A stretch of DNA of 64,000 nt from Cylindrotheca closterium (Eukaryota > Bacillariophyta > Bacillariophyceae > Bacillariales > Bacillariaceae). The notes under the pieces are model-generated. The model was not told where the DNA came from and did not search any database. It saw only the letters and a program-made list of their open reading frames with translations. This document shows, piece by piece, positions 41,012 to 52,789 of this stretch. The stretch spans positions 186,001-250,000 of the forward strand of contig CAKOGP040001836.1 in assembly GCA_933822405.4 (NCBI GenBank), in the 5' to 3' direction. Every line of letters begins with the position of its first letter. The stretch's first letter is position 1. The position numbers and the translations under genes were made by a program.

Positions 41012-44000
41012 ATGAGCCAATCGGATGATGCCACAAGCCCCCGCAAACGCCGCCGCTTAATCGACAGTGACGACGAAGATGAAGATGATTCACCAGTTGA
41101 CAACCAAGAGGACCGTCCAGCTTCCTCCTCGTCTTCCTCTCGCCGCCAACTCATGGAAAGGTTGGCCGCGGAACGCCGTCAACAACGTCGAGCCTCCCAG
41201 TTACGAAAAGAAGTGGCCGAATTGCAGGCCGAAGAATTTACGCCTGTCGATCCAACAGACGTTGCCTCACCAAATCCTAGTGACAATGAAGACGAAGATG
41301 ATGAATTGGATCATGACTACGATTACGCTGCTCCTCAACAAAAAGACGAGGAGGAAGAAGAAGATGGCGAAGATTTGATGGAAAATGCCGAACGAGATTA
41401 TCAACGCATCGAAACTTTGGATACTTACGGAACAGAAGGCATTGATGATCGCAATTACGATCTCATTGACATGGATCAACGACTTGCTGCCGAAAAGGAA
41501 TTGGAGATTCGGGATCGGCAAGTAGGTCGCACTGGACGCAGTGCGGGATTGTACAGTGCTGCTTTGGATTTAGGAGAAACTGCAGAAGATGAAGAAGCTC
41601 GAAGAGCTCGTCGTGGTCTCTTTCGCAGTGATATGGGAGGAGGCGATGATGATGGAGATGACGACGATGAAGATGAAACAGATGAAGAAGATTTGGATGG
41701 GGAGGATCCCATTAACATTGAAGCGTTTGATGTGCCACTTCGTGAATGGATTGCCCAAGAACGTACCCGACGGGAAATTCAACGTCGGTTCCGAGCCTTT
41801 TTACGCCACTTTGTCGAAGGTTCTAACGGAGAACGGCGTCGTAGAGGAAATGGCTTGTACGAACAAAAGATACGACATATGTGTGCGGCTAATCAAGCTT
41901 CCCTTCAACTTTCCTTTTTGCATTTCATGGAAGCCGAAGCCATTATGGCCTACTGGATTGTGGATGCTCCCAAAGACATGTTTGAAGTCTTGGACGAGGC
42001 TGCCACCCGCCACACGCTTAGTTTGTTTCCAAGCTACAATGCCATTCAAAAGGAAATCCACGTGCGCATCAGTCAGGTTCCTATCATGGACTCGTTAAGA
42101 GACTTGCGACGAACGAACTTGGAAATGCTCGTCAAGGTGCATGGAGTCGTCACCCGTCGATCCAATGTTTACCCTCAACTTCAGCAGGCTGTCTACAGGT
42201 GCTTGGGTTGTAAGGGAACTCAAGGGCCTTTCAAGGTGGAGTCAACAGGCAGCATGGCAGAAGATTCCTACAAACCTGACGAGTGTCCCATGTGCGACGC
42301 TGTCGGACGCTTCCAATTGGACACTCCAAAGTGCTTGTACCGCAACTTTCAACGGGTCAATCTGCAAGAAACGCCTGGCTCTGTTCCTCCTGGTCGAGTG
42401 CCCCGTACAAAGGAAGTCCTACTTACGAATGATTTGATTGACATTGCCCGACCAGGAGAAGAGATCGAAATCACTGGTATCTACGATCATACCTATGATG
42501 CCAGTCTCACTCTCAAGTCTGGTTTCCCCGTCTTTTCCACCTTTCTCACGGCTAACCATGTGAGCAAACGAGGAGATGCCTCGAGTACTTCCAACTTATC
42601 GGAGCAAGATGTTCGTGATATTTTGGATTTGGCCAAGGATAATCGCATTGGAGACAGGATTGTTAAGAGTATGGCTCCCAGTATTTTCGGACATGAGCAT
42701 TGCAAAATGGCTCTTGCCATGAGTTTGTTTGGAGGAGTCCCTAAGAATATCAATGACAAGCATCGAATTCGAGGAGATATTAACGTGCTACTGCTGGGAG
42801 ATCCCGGTACGGCCAAGAGTCAGCTGTTGAAATATGCCGAGATTACGGCGCCACGGGCTGTTTACAGTACGGGCAAGGGTGCCAGTGCGGTTGGTTTGAC
42901 TGCAAGTGTCCACAAGGATCCGATCACCAAGGAATGGACTCTTGAAGGAGGTGCACTTGTGTTAGCAGATAAGGGTGTGGCACTGATTGATGAATTTGAC
43001 AAGAGTAAGTGAAAGAGGAGTATCTGCCGTTGCCAATGTTTTGTATGCACACCTGTTCTCATTTTACCCCTTTATTCTTTTTTCACCTATCAATAGTGAA
43101 CGAACAAGATCGAACTTCCATTCACGAAGCCATGGAGCAACAGTCTATTTCCATCTCCAAGGCTGGTATTGTCACCTCCTTGCAAGCTCGTTGCTCAGTT
43201 ATTGCCGCTGCAAACCCTATTGGAGGAAGATATGATAGTTCCAATACTTTGGCCGATAACGTGGAATTGACGGCCCCCATTTTGCAGCGATTCGATATTC
43301 TATGCGTGCTTCAAGATACCATTGATCCAGTGGCCGATGAACGTTTGGCTAGCTTTGTGACGAGGAGTCACATGAATGCGGTTGCCACACGTGAACTACT
43401 ACATGGAGAAGCTGAACTTCCTCCGTCGACACAGATTGATAGACCCGAAATCATTGATCAAGGGCTCTTGCGGAAGTACATTCAGTATGCCCGCACCAAT
43501 GTTCGCCCCGATCTGAGAGCCAACGCCTTTGACCAAGAAAAGGTAGCCTCTCTGTATGTGGCTCTGCGTCGTGAATCGGCCCAGTCGGGTGGGGTTCCAA
43601 TCTGTGTTCGTCACGTCGAGTCAATTATGAGAATGGCCGAGGCTCATGCCAAAATGCACCTTCGCGACCATGTGAGAGATGACGATATGGATGCCGCCAT
43701 TAAAATCATGTTGGAAAGTTTCATTGTGGCCCAAAAGTACAGCGTCAGACGATCTCTGCGCAAGAATTTTGCCAAGTATATTACCAGTGGAGAAGACCGG
43801 GCTCATTTGTTGTTGCATATTCTGCAAGATATGATGCGCAAGGAACAAATGTACCAGACAATTCGTCTGCGACAGCGAAACCAATCGGAAGATTTGCTGG
43901 AATCCTTGGAGGTGCCATTGGACGAGTTGGAGAGCCGAGCTAGAGAAAGACGCATCTACGACATTCTCGACTTTTGCCGTGGGGAGAGTTTCAAGGAAGC

Positions 44001-44055
44001 TGGATATTACTTTGATGAAGAACGAAAGGTTATTTCGCGAAACTTTGTGCAATAG
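41012..44055 (+). CDS. MCM2: DNA replication licensing factor MCM2
   Basis: Two exons (41012-43004, 43097-44055; 92-bp intron) give 983 residues. Splicing rebuilds LIDEFDKMNEQDRTSIHEAM, the Walker B region of MCM helicases. Other marks are an acidic, basic-patched N-terminus typical of MCM2, the zinc finger CLGC...CPMC (residues ~396-428), the MCM2-type VNLQETPGSVPPGRVPRTKE, and Walker A GDPGTAKSQLLKYAE (~596). The arginine-finger motif reads QRFD (~residue 727) where MCM2 proteins usually have SRFD; the Arg itself is kept. The protein is a subunit of the MCM2-7 helicase loaded at origins. The length is slightly above the usual ~900. It is convergent with CHMP5, 96 bp apart. Confidence 0.96.
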
Positions 44056-44151
44056 ATGGAATGAGAGGATAACTAGAAAGGGCCTGTTTTATCAGAACTC
44101 CACAGTGCAAACTATCAGGTCTTGAGTGAATAATGTCGGCATTATTTTCAT

Positions 44152-44918
44152 TTAGTTTGGAACAGCCGGCAGCCCGAACTCGTCCGTTTTTGCTGCTTCT
44201 TTCTGTTCTCCCTCTGGAAATGCCTTGCCGGGAACCGCTGGCATACTACTACTTTCTTGCAGATATGCTGGAGTTGAATCCTCCAACTCCAAAGCGTCAT
44301 CCTCCAACTCATCTTCGAGCATTTCCAATTCTGCATCTAGATCGGCCTCATCAAGGTAATCTGGCGTGGCAAAGCTTCTTCCCAGTGCATCGTTGATTTC
44401 ATTAAAATCTTCCATGAGCTCTGCCATGTCTGGAAGCAAATAAAAGGAAAAAACGACGAAAATGTGTCAATAGACAGATGGAAAAGGTTTCGCATTGTCT
44501 CTGTCTGCTTCTTACCCTCTGCAATATCCTCCACTTCATCAATATCCAAATCGTTCTTCATTGTTCTCTTCAATTCAGTATTCGCAGCCTTCATGGCGGC
44601 CACAGTCTCAATATTTGCCTTGGCTGATTCAATGCCAAACGATGCTTGATCAATATTGAATTGTTGGCCAGCAACTGTATCTCGTTGTTGTTCGTACATT
44701 CGTTTTCGCTTCAATACTTCCATTGCTCGCTTTTGCAGTTGCTTCTTGGCAGCTGGACTCTTGGTTTTCTTCATCTTTTCCTTGTAGCCTCGCAGTTCAT
44801 TCTCTAATCCATTGATCTTTTGGTCCATAGCGGTCACTCGACCTCCGAGACCCGCTGCTGCGTTGTCCAACGACGGTGGTGGCGCCTTCGCTTTCTTCTT
44901 TCCGAATACTCTGTTCAT
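44152..44918 (-). CDS. CHMP5: ESCRT-III-associated protein CHMP5/VPS60
   Basis: Two exons (44918-44516, 44429-44152; 86-bp intron) give 226 residues, the family length. The start MNRVFGKKKAKAPPPSL is characteristic of CHMP5/VPS60. RKRMYEQQRDT and the helical, basic N-terminal half are followed by an acidic C-terminal half. The spliced join EDIAEDMAELMEDFNEI and the terminal DEFGLPAVP also match. The protein acts in late-endosomal membrane remodelling with LIP5/VTA1 and VPS4 (family knowledge). Confidence 0.95.
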
Positions 44919-45282
44919 GGTTTCAGTTTAAGAATGAGGTTGTGCTTGTTTCCCTTGTCTTGTGTGGTACAGTACTAGCCTACCGGTACTACTAGTACTT
45001 GTAGGAGTATTTGGAAAGCAAAGCTAGAGTATTGATCACGTTGTTTTTGCTTTCATTTTTGCGAAATCAAAACAAGATTCAAAAACTGTCCGCGCGGCTG
45101 ATTTTTTTAAACCATCACTGGTGTGTTCGACAATGTCCGTTCGACCGAAGTGACTAACAGTCAGTCTCATCTTTCACGTTGGCTTTTCACCTTTGCAATG
45201 GAAGAATCAACGTCGTCTTACCTAAACCAAGGCAACTCACAAAACACAGAATAGAACAACGACACAATAAAAACCAAGAAGA
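44919..45282. other. Divergent intergenic region
   Basis: A GTAC cluster lies at 44968-45003 (GGTACAGTACTAGCC, TACCGGTACTACTAG). No gene is seen. Confidence 0.4.
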
Positions 45283-46254
45283 ATGGCAGAATTATTAGTC
45301 ACCTTTGCTGCTGGGGCTTCCTATGGTATGACTACTGTAGTTGTGGGCCAACCACTCGACACAATCAAAGTAAGTTGGTGGTTTTGCAGACATCTTCATC
45401 ATTCGATGCAGTTTTGGATGGTTTGTAGGCTCTAAAGCGATTCTCTCCCTATAAAAGAAAAGACTAAATCTCTCTTTTTCTTTGTTTACCGTTTCCAGAC
45501 TCGAATGCAAGGCTTGCCTAGTGCCTCACGATCCTCGAGTTTCCAAGTGGCCAAGGATCTCTTTTTCCGAGAGAGTATTTTTGGATTGTACCGCGGTGGT
45601 TTGCCCCTCTTTTTTGGCGGAGCTTTTATGCGATCTGCTCAGTTTGGTTTTTCAGGAGCCTGTAAATCATGGTTGGAGTCATCCTTCGGCAAGACACAAA
45701 ATCGTTGGATGGGAATATTCGACTGGCAAATAGTAGTGGCAGGAATCGCTGGGGGTATCGGCAGGGGGATAGTGGAAACGCCGACGGACTTCTTCAAAAC
45801 ACGGAGACAAGTGGAGAAGGAATGGACATTGCGACATGTACTAGATGGGACTGGTGTCACTTTGGCGCGAAACGTGTCATTGTTTTCATGCTTTGTAGTC
45901 TACCTTGATATTTCCAAGCAGGCGTGTCAAGCTGGTTATGTTCCGTCGTTCTTGATGCAACCAAGTGGGGATGGACTGAGTCCATTCGCCAAGGGGGCCA
46001 TCTGTGCCAACCTAGCGTGGCTGACTATTTGGCCACTGGATGTTTTGAAAACCCAACGGCAGTCGGGGAACTACGAAGGACAAAGTGCAATGCAACTTTT
46101 GAAAACCAATCTGCAGACTGGTAGACTATTCCGAGGAGTACTTCCAGGACTCTTTCGATCGACCATTGCAAATGGGAGTAGCATGGTAGTATACGAACTT
46201 GTTCATACCAACTTGACAAGAACCTTCCAGCTTGAGCGAAAAGACATGACATGA
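45283..46254 (+). CDS. Mitochondrial carrier family protein (SLC25-like)
   Basis: Two exons (45283-45369, 45499-46254; 129-bp intron) give 280 residues. Three carrier signatures are present: QPLDTIKTRMQ (residues 23-33, cut by the intron between K and T), ETPTDFFKTRRQ, and WPLDVLKTQRQ. Each is followed by the expected second helix of a carrier repeat. The first exon encodes only 29 residues and would be missed without the splice. Contact-site residues do not allow me to name the substrate. Inner mitochondrial membrane is the usual location. Confidence 0.9.
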
Positions 46255-47475
46255 TATGATTGGACTTGGTGAATGTCACTCATTGAGCATCTCTGTCGCT
46301 CCTATGTGTACTGTATGTCTCTGCCTGTATAGAGATTATATCCCAAATTCAGCAGGTATTACTGTATTGTAGCTGCTAAATACTTTTGCAAGCATTGTTG
46401 ATCAAGCAACTGCTCGTACTATTCACTACATTCTCATTTGTTAACAATACGTAGGTAAAGGATATTGCTTGTTACTCGTGCATTGTAGTGTAGCAAAAGC
46501 AGATTTTGATCCTACCCTTCTTAGATCCATGATATGAAAAGAGAAGAGACCACCGCAGGCCACAACTGAGACCAACAAGGCTATCGACTACGTAGGTAAA
46601 GTTTAGGGTGCATTTCAAGGAACTGCAAGGAATTTGAAAAAAGCCAAACCATTCGCAAAAACAGCAGCTGCCTCGAAAGAAATTGGTGCAGAGCCCATGG
46701 TCAAGTGACTTGTGTAAAGGATTTGCATTCCAGAGTTTAGACATGCAATGGAATGTTGGTCCACTGGACAACTCCACAAGGTTAGGGCATCAGTTTTTGT
46801 AAATGATAATACAACCAGACTCAAGAACTGAGGTGACGCCGATGCCATACCATTATCTGATAAGCGAATACGTTTCCAGCTTCGACTACTTTGTAAAAGA
46901 TATAGAACTCTTCTTATTCTGTGTCATGGTGATTCAAATGGCCATGAAAATGCAATGTATCGTAGTATTGTGGCAAGACTTATTCGTCGAGATCTTCTCC
47001 TTGTACGTGCTTCAGATCACGAAGCCTGCCCAGGTAAATCTTTACTGAAGAATTTTCCCTAATCAATGGGTCGAACTCCGGTAGTGACTGAGATGACTGA
47101 GATGACTGAGAATCCTCTCCAGATTCACTGGAGGGTCGTTGTCGCTCATGGCTATTTCAATTATTTTTCCAGATTTTTGTTTTGCATAGAGTACTGGTAC
47201 TGGTACTGGCTTAGCCCATCTAAGTCGAACGAGTCAGTCAGTCAGTCAGTCAATCCATTTTTAATTTAGACCAGAATATCTGACTCAGACGACTGTTATG
47301 TCAGTCACCCGCCCATCATGCACTCGCGATTTGGATTTCAAATGAATGACCAGTTTACGTGCAGCAGGTACAAATTCTACGTGAAAAGCTTGCTCGTGCC
47401 AGCGAAATGGATCAAAGCAATGCCACTTCGTATTGCTTGTAGTGTTACTACTTTCGGTGCATTAGAAGCTTGAAA
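46255..47475. other. Intergenic region of 1.2 kb
   Basis: A 13-bp direct repeat TACGTAGGTAAAG occurs near 46448 and 46590. Short tandem arrays lie at about 47086-47109 (GAGATGACT units) and 47233-47250 (GTCA units), and GTACTGGTACTGGTACTGG near 47190-47208. No supported gene. Confidence 0.4.
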
Positions 47476-49434
47476 ATGATGACTTCCATCACGAAATGGA
47501 TTGCGCTGAGCTCCTTGCTCATTAGCGCCAATGCCTTCTACATTCCTGGCGTTCAGCCTCAAGAATTCAAGGAAGGAGACAAGGTGGAAATGAAGGTGAA
47601 CTCAATGACCTCTTACCACACTCAAATTCCAAAGGACTACTATCGTCTCCCGTTCTGCCAACCTGCTGGTGGGCCCACAATGGCCTCTGAAAACCTGGGA
47701 GAGTTCTTAACTGGTAATAAAATCCAGAGCAGTGCTTACGATCTGAACATGAAGACAGAAATGTACTGTAAGATTGTCTGCCAACAGCAGCTCAGCAAGG
47801 TCGAGGCTGCCAAGTTGCGTTTGCACATCAAGTACGGTTACCACAACAACTGGATCATTGATAACCTGCCTTCTGCATCTGTGGGTATTAGTGCTACCAC
47901 CAACGAGAAGCAAACCCACTATGCTGGAGGATTCCCCATTGGTTTCCTTGATTCCCGTGACCGCGATAAGAAGGCCTACATTTTCAATCACGTAAACATC
48001 ATCTTGAAGTACCATCAAAGAGATCCTGCTGTGGAATCATACCGTGTGGTTGGCTTTTCTGTCGAACCCATGAGTATCAAGCACGAATTCCAAGGTGGAT
48101 ACACATGGGATGAGGATGATGAATATCGATTCAGCAAGCCTTTGAGTACCTGTACTCCTGGGGCTCACATGGACCGTGACAGGATCTTTGCCAACCAAGT
48201 TGTTTCCAACGACGAGAAGATTCTTTTCACCTATGATGTCTTGTGGGAGGAGAGCGACGTTGCCTGGTCTTCGCGTTGGGATATCTACTTGAACGAGAAC
48301 GATTTGGTTCCTGCTCAAGTCCATTGGTATTCCATCACCAACTCTATCCTTGTGGTTGTCTTCCTTTCCATGTTGGTTATTTCTATCTTGGTTCGCAACC
48401 TTCGCCGTGATATCGAGGCTTACAACGCCCTCGCAGTTTTGGCTGATGAAGAAGAAGATGAAGATATTGATGAGACTGGATGGAAGCTTGTTCACGCGGA
48501 TGTCTTCCGCCCACCAGAGACCTACCCCATGCTCTACTGCGTCTGCATTGGAGGGGGTGTCCAAATGCTTGTCTGTACTTTCTTCGTCATTGTCTTGAGT
48601 GCCGTTGGATTTTTGAATCCTGCTCGCCGTGGATCCTTGATGAACGCCATTCTTGTTTTCTACATGCTGTGCGGTATCATCAACGGATACGTAAGCAGCA
48701 AGTTGTACAAGTCTTTCAAGGGACGATTGTGGCAACTATGTACAGTTCTTTCGGCTCTAGCCTTCCCTGGAGTTGCCTTTACTCTTTTCCTCATCTTCAA
48801 CATTATCCTTTGGTTCATGAAATCTTCCGCTTCTGCTCCATTCTTGGATGTCATGATCCTTGCCGCTATGTGGTGCTGCGTTTCGATTCCTTTGGTCTTC
48901 TTGGGTGCTTACTTTGGATACAAGCAAGAATCTATTGCATTCCCAACTGTCACTTCCACCATTGCTAGAGCCATCCCACCGCCACCACTGCTTTTGCAAC
49001 CATGGGTTGGAATCATCACTGCCGGTATCGTTCCTTTTGCCGCTGCTTATGTTGAACTTTTCTTTATCATGACGAGCTTGTGGATGGACCAGTACTACTA
49101 CGTCTTTGGATTCACACTCATTGTCTACATCATCTTGATTGTGACATGTGCCGAAGTCACTATTCTTTTGGTGTACTACCAACTTTGCGCTGAAAATCAC
49201 CGTTGGTGGTGGTTCTCGTTCTTGGCTCCAGGATCCACTGCCTTGTACACTTTCATCTACAGTATTGTCTGGTTCCGTTCTTTGGAGGCTTCCAACATGT
49301 TTATGACATACATGCTATACTTTGGTTACATGGCCTTGATCTGCGGTGGTATGATGCTTGTCACTGGTACCGTCGGTGCCTTGACATCGTTGTGGTTTGT
49401 CCGAATGATCTTCGGAACCATTAAGGTTGATTAG
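47476..49434 (+). CDS. Transmembrane 9 superfamily (TM9SF/EMP70) protein
   Basis: This is a single-exon 652-residue protein starting at ATG 47476. It has a signal peptide ending SANAFYIPG, then the family hallmark GVQPQEFKEGDKVEMKVN, a luminal domain with YYRLPFCQP and SSRWDIYL, and nine membrane spans. The first span (SITNSILVVVFLSMLVISIL) is followed by the acidic cytosolic loop with DETGWKLVHADVFRPP. The C-terminus ends with a TM and KVD, near the KxD-type Golgi retention signal of the family. TM9SF proteins act in Golgi/endosomal cargo sorting. The classification is secure; the substrate is not. Confidence 0.95.
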   Translation: MMTSITKWIALSSLLISANAFYIPGVQPQEFKEGDKVEMKVNSMTSYHTQIPKDYYRLPFCQPAGGPTMASENLGEFLTGNKIQSSAYDLNMKTEMYCKIVCQQQLSKVEAAKLRLHIKYGYHNNWIIDNLPSASVGISATTNEKQTHYAGGFPIGFLDSRDRDKKAYIFNHVNIILKYHQRDPAVESYRVVGFSVEPMSIKHEFQGGYTWDEDDEYRFSKPLSTCTPGAHMDRDRIFANQVVSNDEKILFTYDVLWEESDVAWSSRWDIYLNENDLVPAQVHWYSITNSILVVVFLSMLVISILVRNLRRDIEAYNALAVLADEEEDEDIDETGWKLVHADVFRPPETYPMLYCVCIGGGVQMLVCTFFVIVLSAVGFLNPARRGSLMNAILVFYMLCGIINGYVSSKLYKSFKGRLWQLCTVLSALAFPGVAFTLFLIFNIILWFMKSSASAPFLDVMILAAMWCCVSIPLVFLGAYFGYKQESIAFPTVTSTIARAIPPPPLLLQPWVGIITAGIVPFAAAYVELFFIMTSLWMDQYYYVFGFTLIVYIILIVTCAEVTILLVYYQLCAENHRWWWFSFLAPGSTALYTFIYSIVWFRSLEASNMFMTYMLYFGYMALICGGMMLVTGTVGALTSLWFVRMIFGTIKVD

Positions 49435-49817
49435 ATTAGATTATACTGTATATAAAAGTACGGAATGAATTATTTTTGCAAGGTCATTGATTGATTGTAG
49501 TATTTTAATAGAAACACCTACAGTACTGTACTTGCGGTTATCGTGCATGATATCCGAATCCCACGACTTCTCCACTCAAAACTCACGACTGAGATGACGC
49601 AAGAAAAACAAGAAGCAGTCATAATTCGACATTACACTACTCCTCTATCGAGTGCTGGTAGCCAATCCCACAAACCTATTGACAGAACGAAGAGCATTTC
49701 TATATTTTTGAAAAGTTCCTCACAACTCCAGACTTTAGCTCATTTCCAACAATTTTACTGCCAATTTGAAGAAAACCAACATTTGACGACGCAACAACAA
49801 CAAGTTTCGTTCCAAGA
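49435..49817. other. Intergenic
   Basis: CTACAGTACTGTACTT lies at about 49518-49533. No gene is supported. Confidence 0.35.
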
Positions 49818-52355
49818 ATGGGCTGTTCGGGTTTCTCGACGCCCAGGCTGATGTCTGCCACCTTTCTTTTTACAATACTACTGCTCGGGAATATTGAGAC
49901 TATATCAGCGAGGAAGCACGAGCCAAAGAATCTTCGGCTTGGAGGCACAGCTGTAGACGACACTTTAGAAGCAAAACAAATATCAGACCTTCCATCGAGA
50001 GCCACAAACACGACTGTCCGAGAGTTGGACGCCACAGGCCTCCCATCGGTGAATGAGAGTATCAATACAGAGGATCGGTTTGCGGGTGGAAAGGGTCTTG
50101 CAGCTGAGGACAATAATGCTACAGAAATTCAAGAGAGCCTTTCCCCTGAACTCAACGATGTTGATGGCGAAGGCAAGGACGAAGAGCTAGAGGAGCTTCC
50201 GCCTTTGGAAGAACTCCCGCCTCTAGAAGAGCTTCCGCCGCTGGATAGTGAAGCCGATGAGGAAGAGGAAGATGCGAATGCTGATGAAGTGTCATCAAAT
50301 GGCACTGACTCTACAGCCGAAGATGTCAACGAGGACGAGGATGACACGGATAGCGACGAAGATGAATCGGCTGTTGACGAGATCCCATTTGTGGAAACAC
50401 AGAATGTTCATGTAGAGGGCCTTCCATTTGGGGATATCAATGTGTTGGTTGTGACAGACGTTCACTCGCACATTGGAGGGCACAAGCATGAAAGAAACCG
50501 GGATGCCGATTATGGAGACATCCTCTCGTTTTATCAGCACCTCAAGCACTTCTGTGATGAAAATGGTCATGATTTCTGGTTCATCAACAATGGAAATTGG
50601 AAGGATGGAACAGGTCTGGCAATGGGTGGAAATGCGTCGAGTCTCGTACCTCTGCTGAACCAAATGCCATGGGATGCCATTAATATTGGAGAACATGAAC
50701 TATATCATCAAAAAACAGTTGAGTTGATGCAAGAGTCGATGATTCCTAATTTTTCGCATCAATTTGTTTCGTCCAACGTTCATCTTGTGTCTAAAGATGG
50801 AAAAAAGCATATGGTCAAGAATTATATTATATTGAAGGGAAAGAAACATAGGGTGCTTGTCTTTGGCTTCCTCCACGATCTACATCTTCCAAATCCAAGA
50901 TTGAACATTCAAAGTGTTGAGAAAGCGGTCAATGAAGTGTGGTTCGAGACTGCGCTGCGTGAGGAAACATACGATGCTATCATGGTATTGGCACAAATTG
51001 ATGCTGAAGACCGTTTGATCAACGTTATCAATGATAAAATCAGAGCTTTGGATATTGGACTTGACATTCCTGTACAGTTCATCGCCGGACACACACAGAA
51101 GAGACAGCACAAAAGAGTCGACCAATGGAGCCACTCGTTCCAAGCAGGAGCAAACTTAGATACAATTGGTTTTGTCTCCTTCCCAGTGAATGCGACCGCA
51201 AAAGCAAAGCCAAAGGATGCTGAAAAACTTTTTGAATATGCATATATGAATACCAGTGCCCAGTCCCTGAACCACATTCTTGGGGATCTTGAGACTTTTC
51301 CAACAGAACGTGGGCAAAATATGTCGCAAAGTATTCAAGATACGCGGCACTTTCTTGGTCTCGACGAGGTCGTTGCTTGTCCCGTTCAAGACTATCATCT
51401 TGATAAGCATATTCTCGGAAAGCAATCGCTGTGGGGTTTGTGGCAAAAGCAAGTGGTACCAAATGAAATATGCAAACACAAGACGTTTTGTATCGCTCTG
51501 ATTTCTTCCTCATCATTCCGATACGGAGTAAGGGGAAGCGCATCGACAGGTGATGAAATGACCGTGGATGATATTGTTGCTATTGCACCACTCTTGGAAC
51601 CAGTCTACCACTTGGGAAAGATCAATGATTATGCTATTCAACGACTAAATAGCAGTCTGAATATTGATTCAAATCAACATCATCACACGTTGCCAACCTT
51701 TGTCATGGCAGGAGAGCTTGACGAAAAGGGTGACTACGACTTTTACACGCATGGACGTGATCTTAAGTATATTCTTCCAGAGTTGGAGAGATTGTTCGTC
51801 AAGGATGTGGAACCAAAGACTACTGGCGACAAAGATACATTATACTGGCTACGTTATGCTCAAGACACATGGCTCTGTCCTGGTATGCTAAAGAACACCA
51901 AGGTCGAGCCATGGTTCCAAAATGAGAAGGCATTAGAGCTTGAGAAGGATGACGTCATTGATCTAGATGACGAAGATGTTGAAGAGGATGAGGATGAGGA
52001 GGAATGGGTACTTCCCGACGATGGATACTATGGGTATTCTCCTGGTGGAGAACATAAAGTCAAACACCCAGGAGAAGGTTTAGTGGACAAGCCCAAGGGC
52101 CCAACATCTGCAGAATTGCTGCAACAGCGCGCTGAAGCTGCCAAGCAAAGGCGCGAGAAGAATGCAAAAGCCCGAAGGAAAGCCCGCAATATTGCTGGGG
52201 TTATATTTGGCGCGCTTGTCCTTTGCGTGCCTTTGTATTACATCGGGAGAACCATTGTTGGTGCAGAAGAGGAGAAGGAAGATTTCTATGATCGTAAGGA
52301 GTTGAAAGCATTCAAGAAAAACAAGATGAAGCCCATGCAAATAGAGCTTACGTAA
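49818..52355 (+). CDS. Degenerate calcineurin-like phosphoesterase-type membrane protein (predicted pseudoenzyme)
   Basis: This is a single-exon 845-residue protein; ATG 49851 would give a better signal peptide (ATFLFTILLLGNIETISA). An acidic region includes tandem ELPPLE units (residues ~131-147). From ~205 on it is homologous to the protein at 57583-59409, a secreted metallophosphoesterase. Of the metal ligands, DVH (D213, H215) is kept. GDxxDG has become GNWKDG (N260), GNHE has become GEHE (E292), the middle AHxD has become AQID (Q393), and GHTH has become GHTQ (Q427). One membrane span lies near ~795-815 with an acidic/basic tail. Catalysis by the normal mechanism looks impossible; a binding or regulatory role is inferred. 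Confidence 0.82.
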   Translation: MGCSGFSTPRLMSATFLFTILLLGNIETISARKHEPKNLRLGGTAVDDTLEAKQISDLPSRATNTTVRELDATGLPSVNESINTEDRFAGGKGLAAEDNNATEIQESLSPELNDVDGEGKDEELEELPPLEELPPLEELPPLDSEADEEEEDANADEVSSNGTDSTAEDVNEDEDDTDSDEDESAVDEIPFVETQNVHVEGLPFGDINVLVVTDVHSHIGGHKHERNRDADYGDILSFYQHLKHFCDENGHDFWFINNGNWKDGTGLAMGGNASSLVPLLNQMPWDAINIGEHELYHQKTVELMQESMIPNFSHQFVSSNVHLVSKDGKKHMVKNYIILKGKKHRVLVFGFLHDLHLPNPRLNIQSVEKAVNEVWFETALREETYDAIMVLAQIDAEDRLINVINDKIRALDIGLDIPVQFIAGHTQKRQHKRVDQWSHSFQAGANLDTIGFVSFPVNATAKAKPKDAEKLFEYAYMNTSAQSLNHILGDLETFPTERGQNMSQSIQDTRHFLGLDEVVACPVQDYHLDKHILGKQSLWGLWQKQVVPNEICKHKTFCIALISSSSFRYGVRGSASTGDEMTVDDIVAIAPLLEPVYHLGKINDYAIQRLNSSLNIDSNQHHHTLPTFVMAGELDEKGDYDFYTHGRDLKYILPELERLFVKDVEPKTTGDKDTLYWLRYAQDTWLCPGMLKNTKVEPWFQNEKALELEKDDVIDLDDEDVEEDEDEEEWVLPDDGYYGYSPGGEHKVKHPGEGLVDKPKGPTSAELLQQRAEAAKQRREKNAKARRKARNIAGVIFGALVLCVPLYYIGRTIVGAEEEKEDFYDRKELKAFKKNKMKPMQIELT

Positions 52356-52789
52356 TACAAATAGGTTTCCCGGTTTGAAAGAATTTTATTATATTCAGTG
52401 ACCAAGATGTCTGGTGTCTTTTGGTGTCTCATTTTGACAGAATTCTTCTTTCAGTTCCAAGACTACGTTGGTCGCAAAGCAAAAATGCCCGAATCAGAAC
52501 GGAGCGTTGAGATATATGACTAATGTGACCCAAATACATTTTTAAATTACTGATATCACTAAGTAAACCACACATCGCCGAACAAAAGATTGATTCGCAT
52601 CAACTGGATTGAACTTCGAGGAAAGAAATTCTCAGAATCAAAAGCAAGATTCTTCCGTCAAAAACTTCATGTTTCACGTCGCCAACTCACAGTCAGCAGC
52701 TTGTTTCTCATAAACTGAAGTCAGCAGCATCAAACGCACTTTTCTCATAAAATCTCATATCCAACAAATCGAAAGAATATCAAAATAAT
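52356..52789. other. Intergenic
   Basis: AT-rich spacer. No gene, RNA or notable repeat is seen. Confidence 0.35.

Noticed and set aside
45295..45510. Minus-strand frame over the carrier's first exon and intron
   Set aside because: The spliced plus-strand reading gives an exact carrier signature.
47076..47265. Short repeated GACT/GTCA units suggesting a repeat array
   Set aside because: These are simple microsatellites without spacers; no CRISPR-like structure.
48037..48735. Minus-strand frame of 232 codons
   Set aside because: It is antisense to the TM9SF gene, which is secure on the plus strand.
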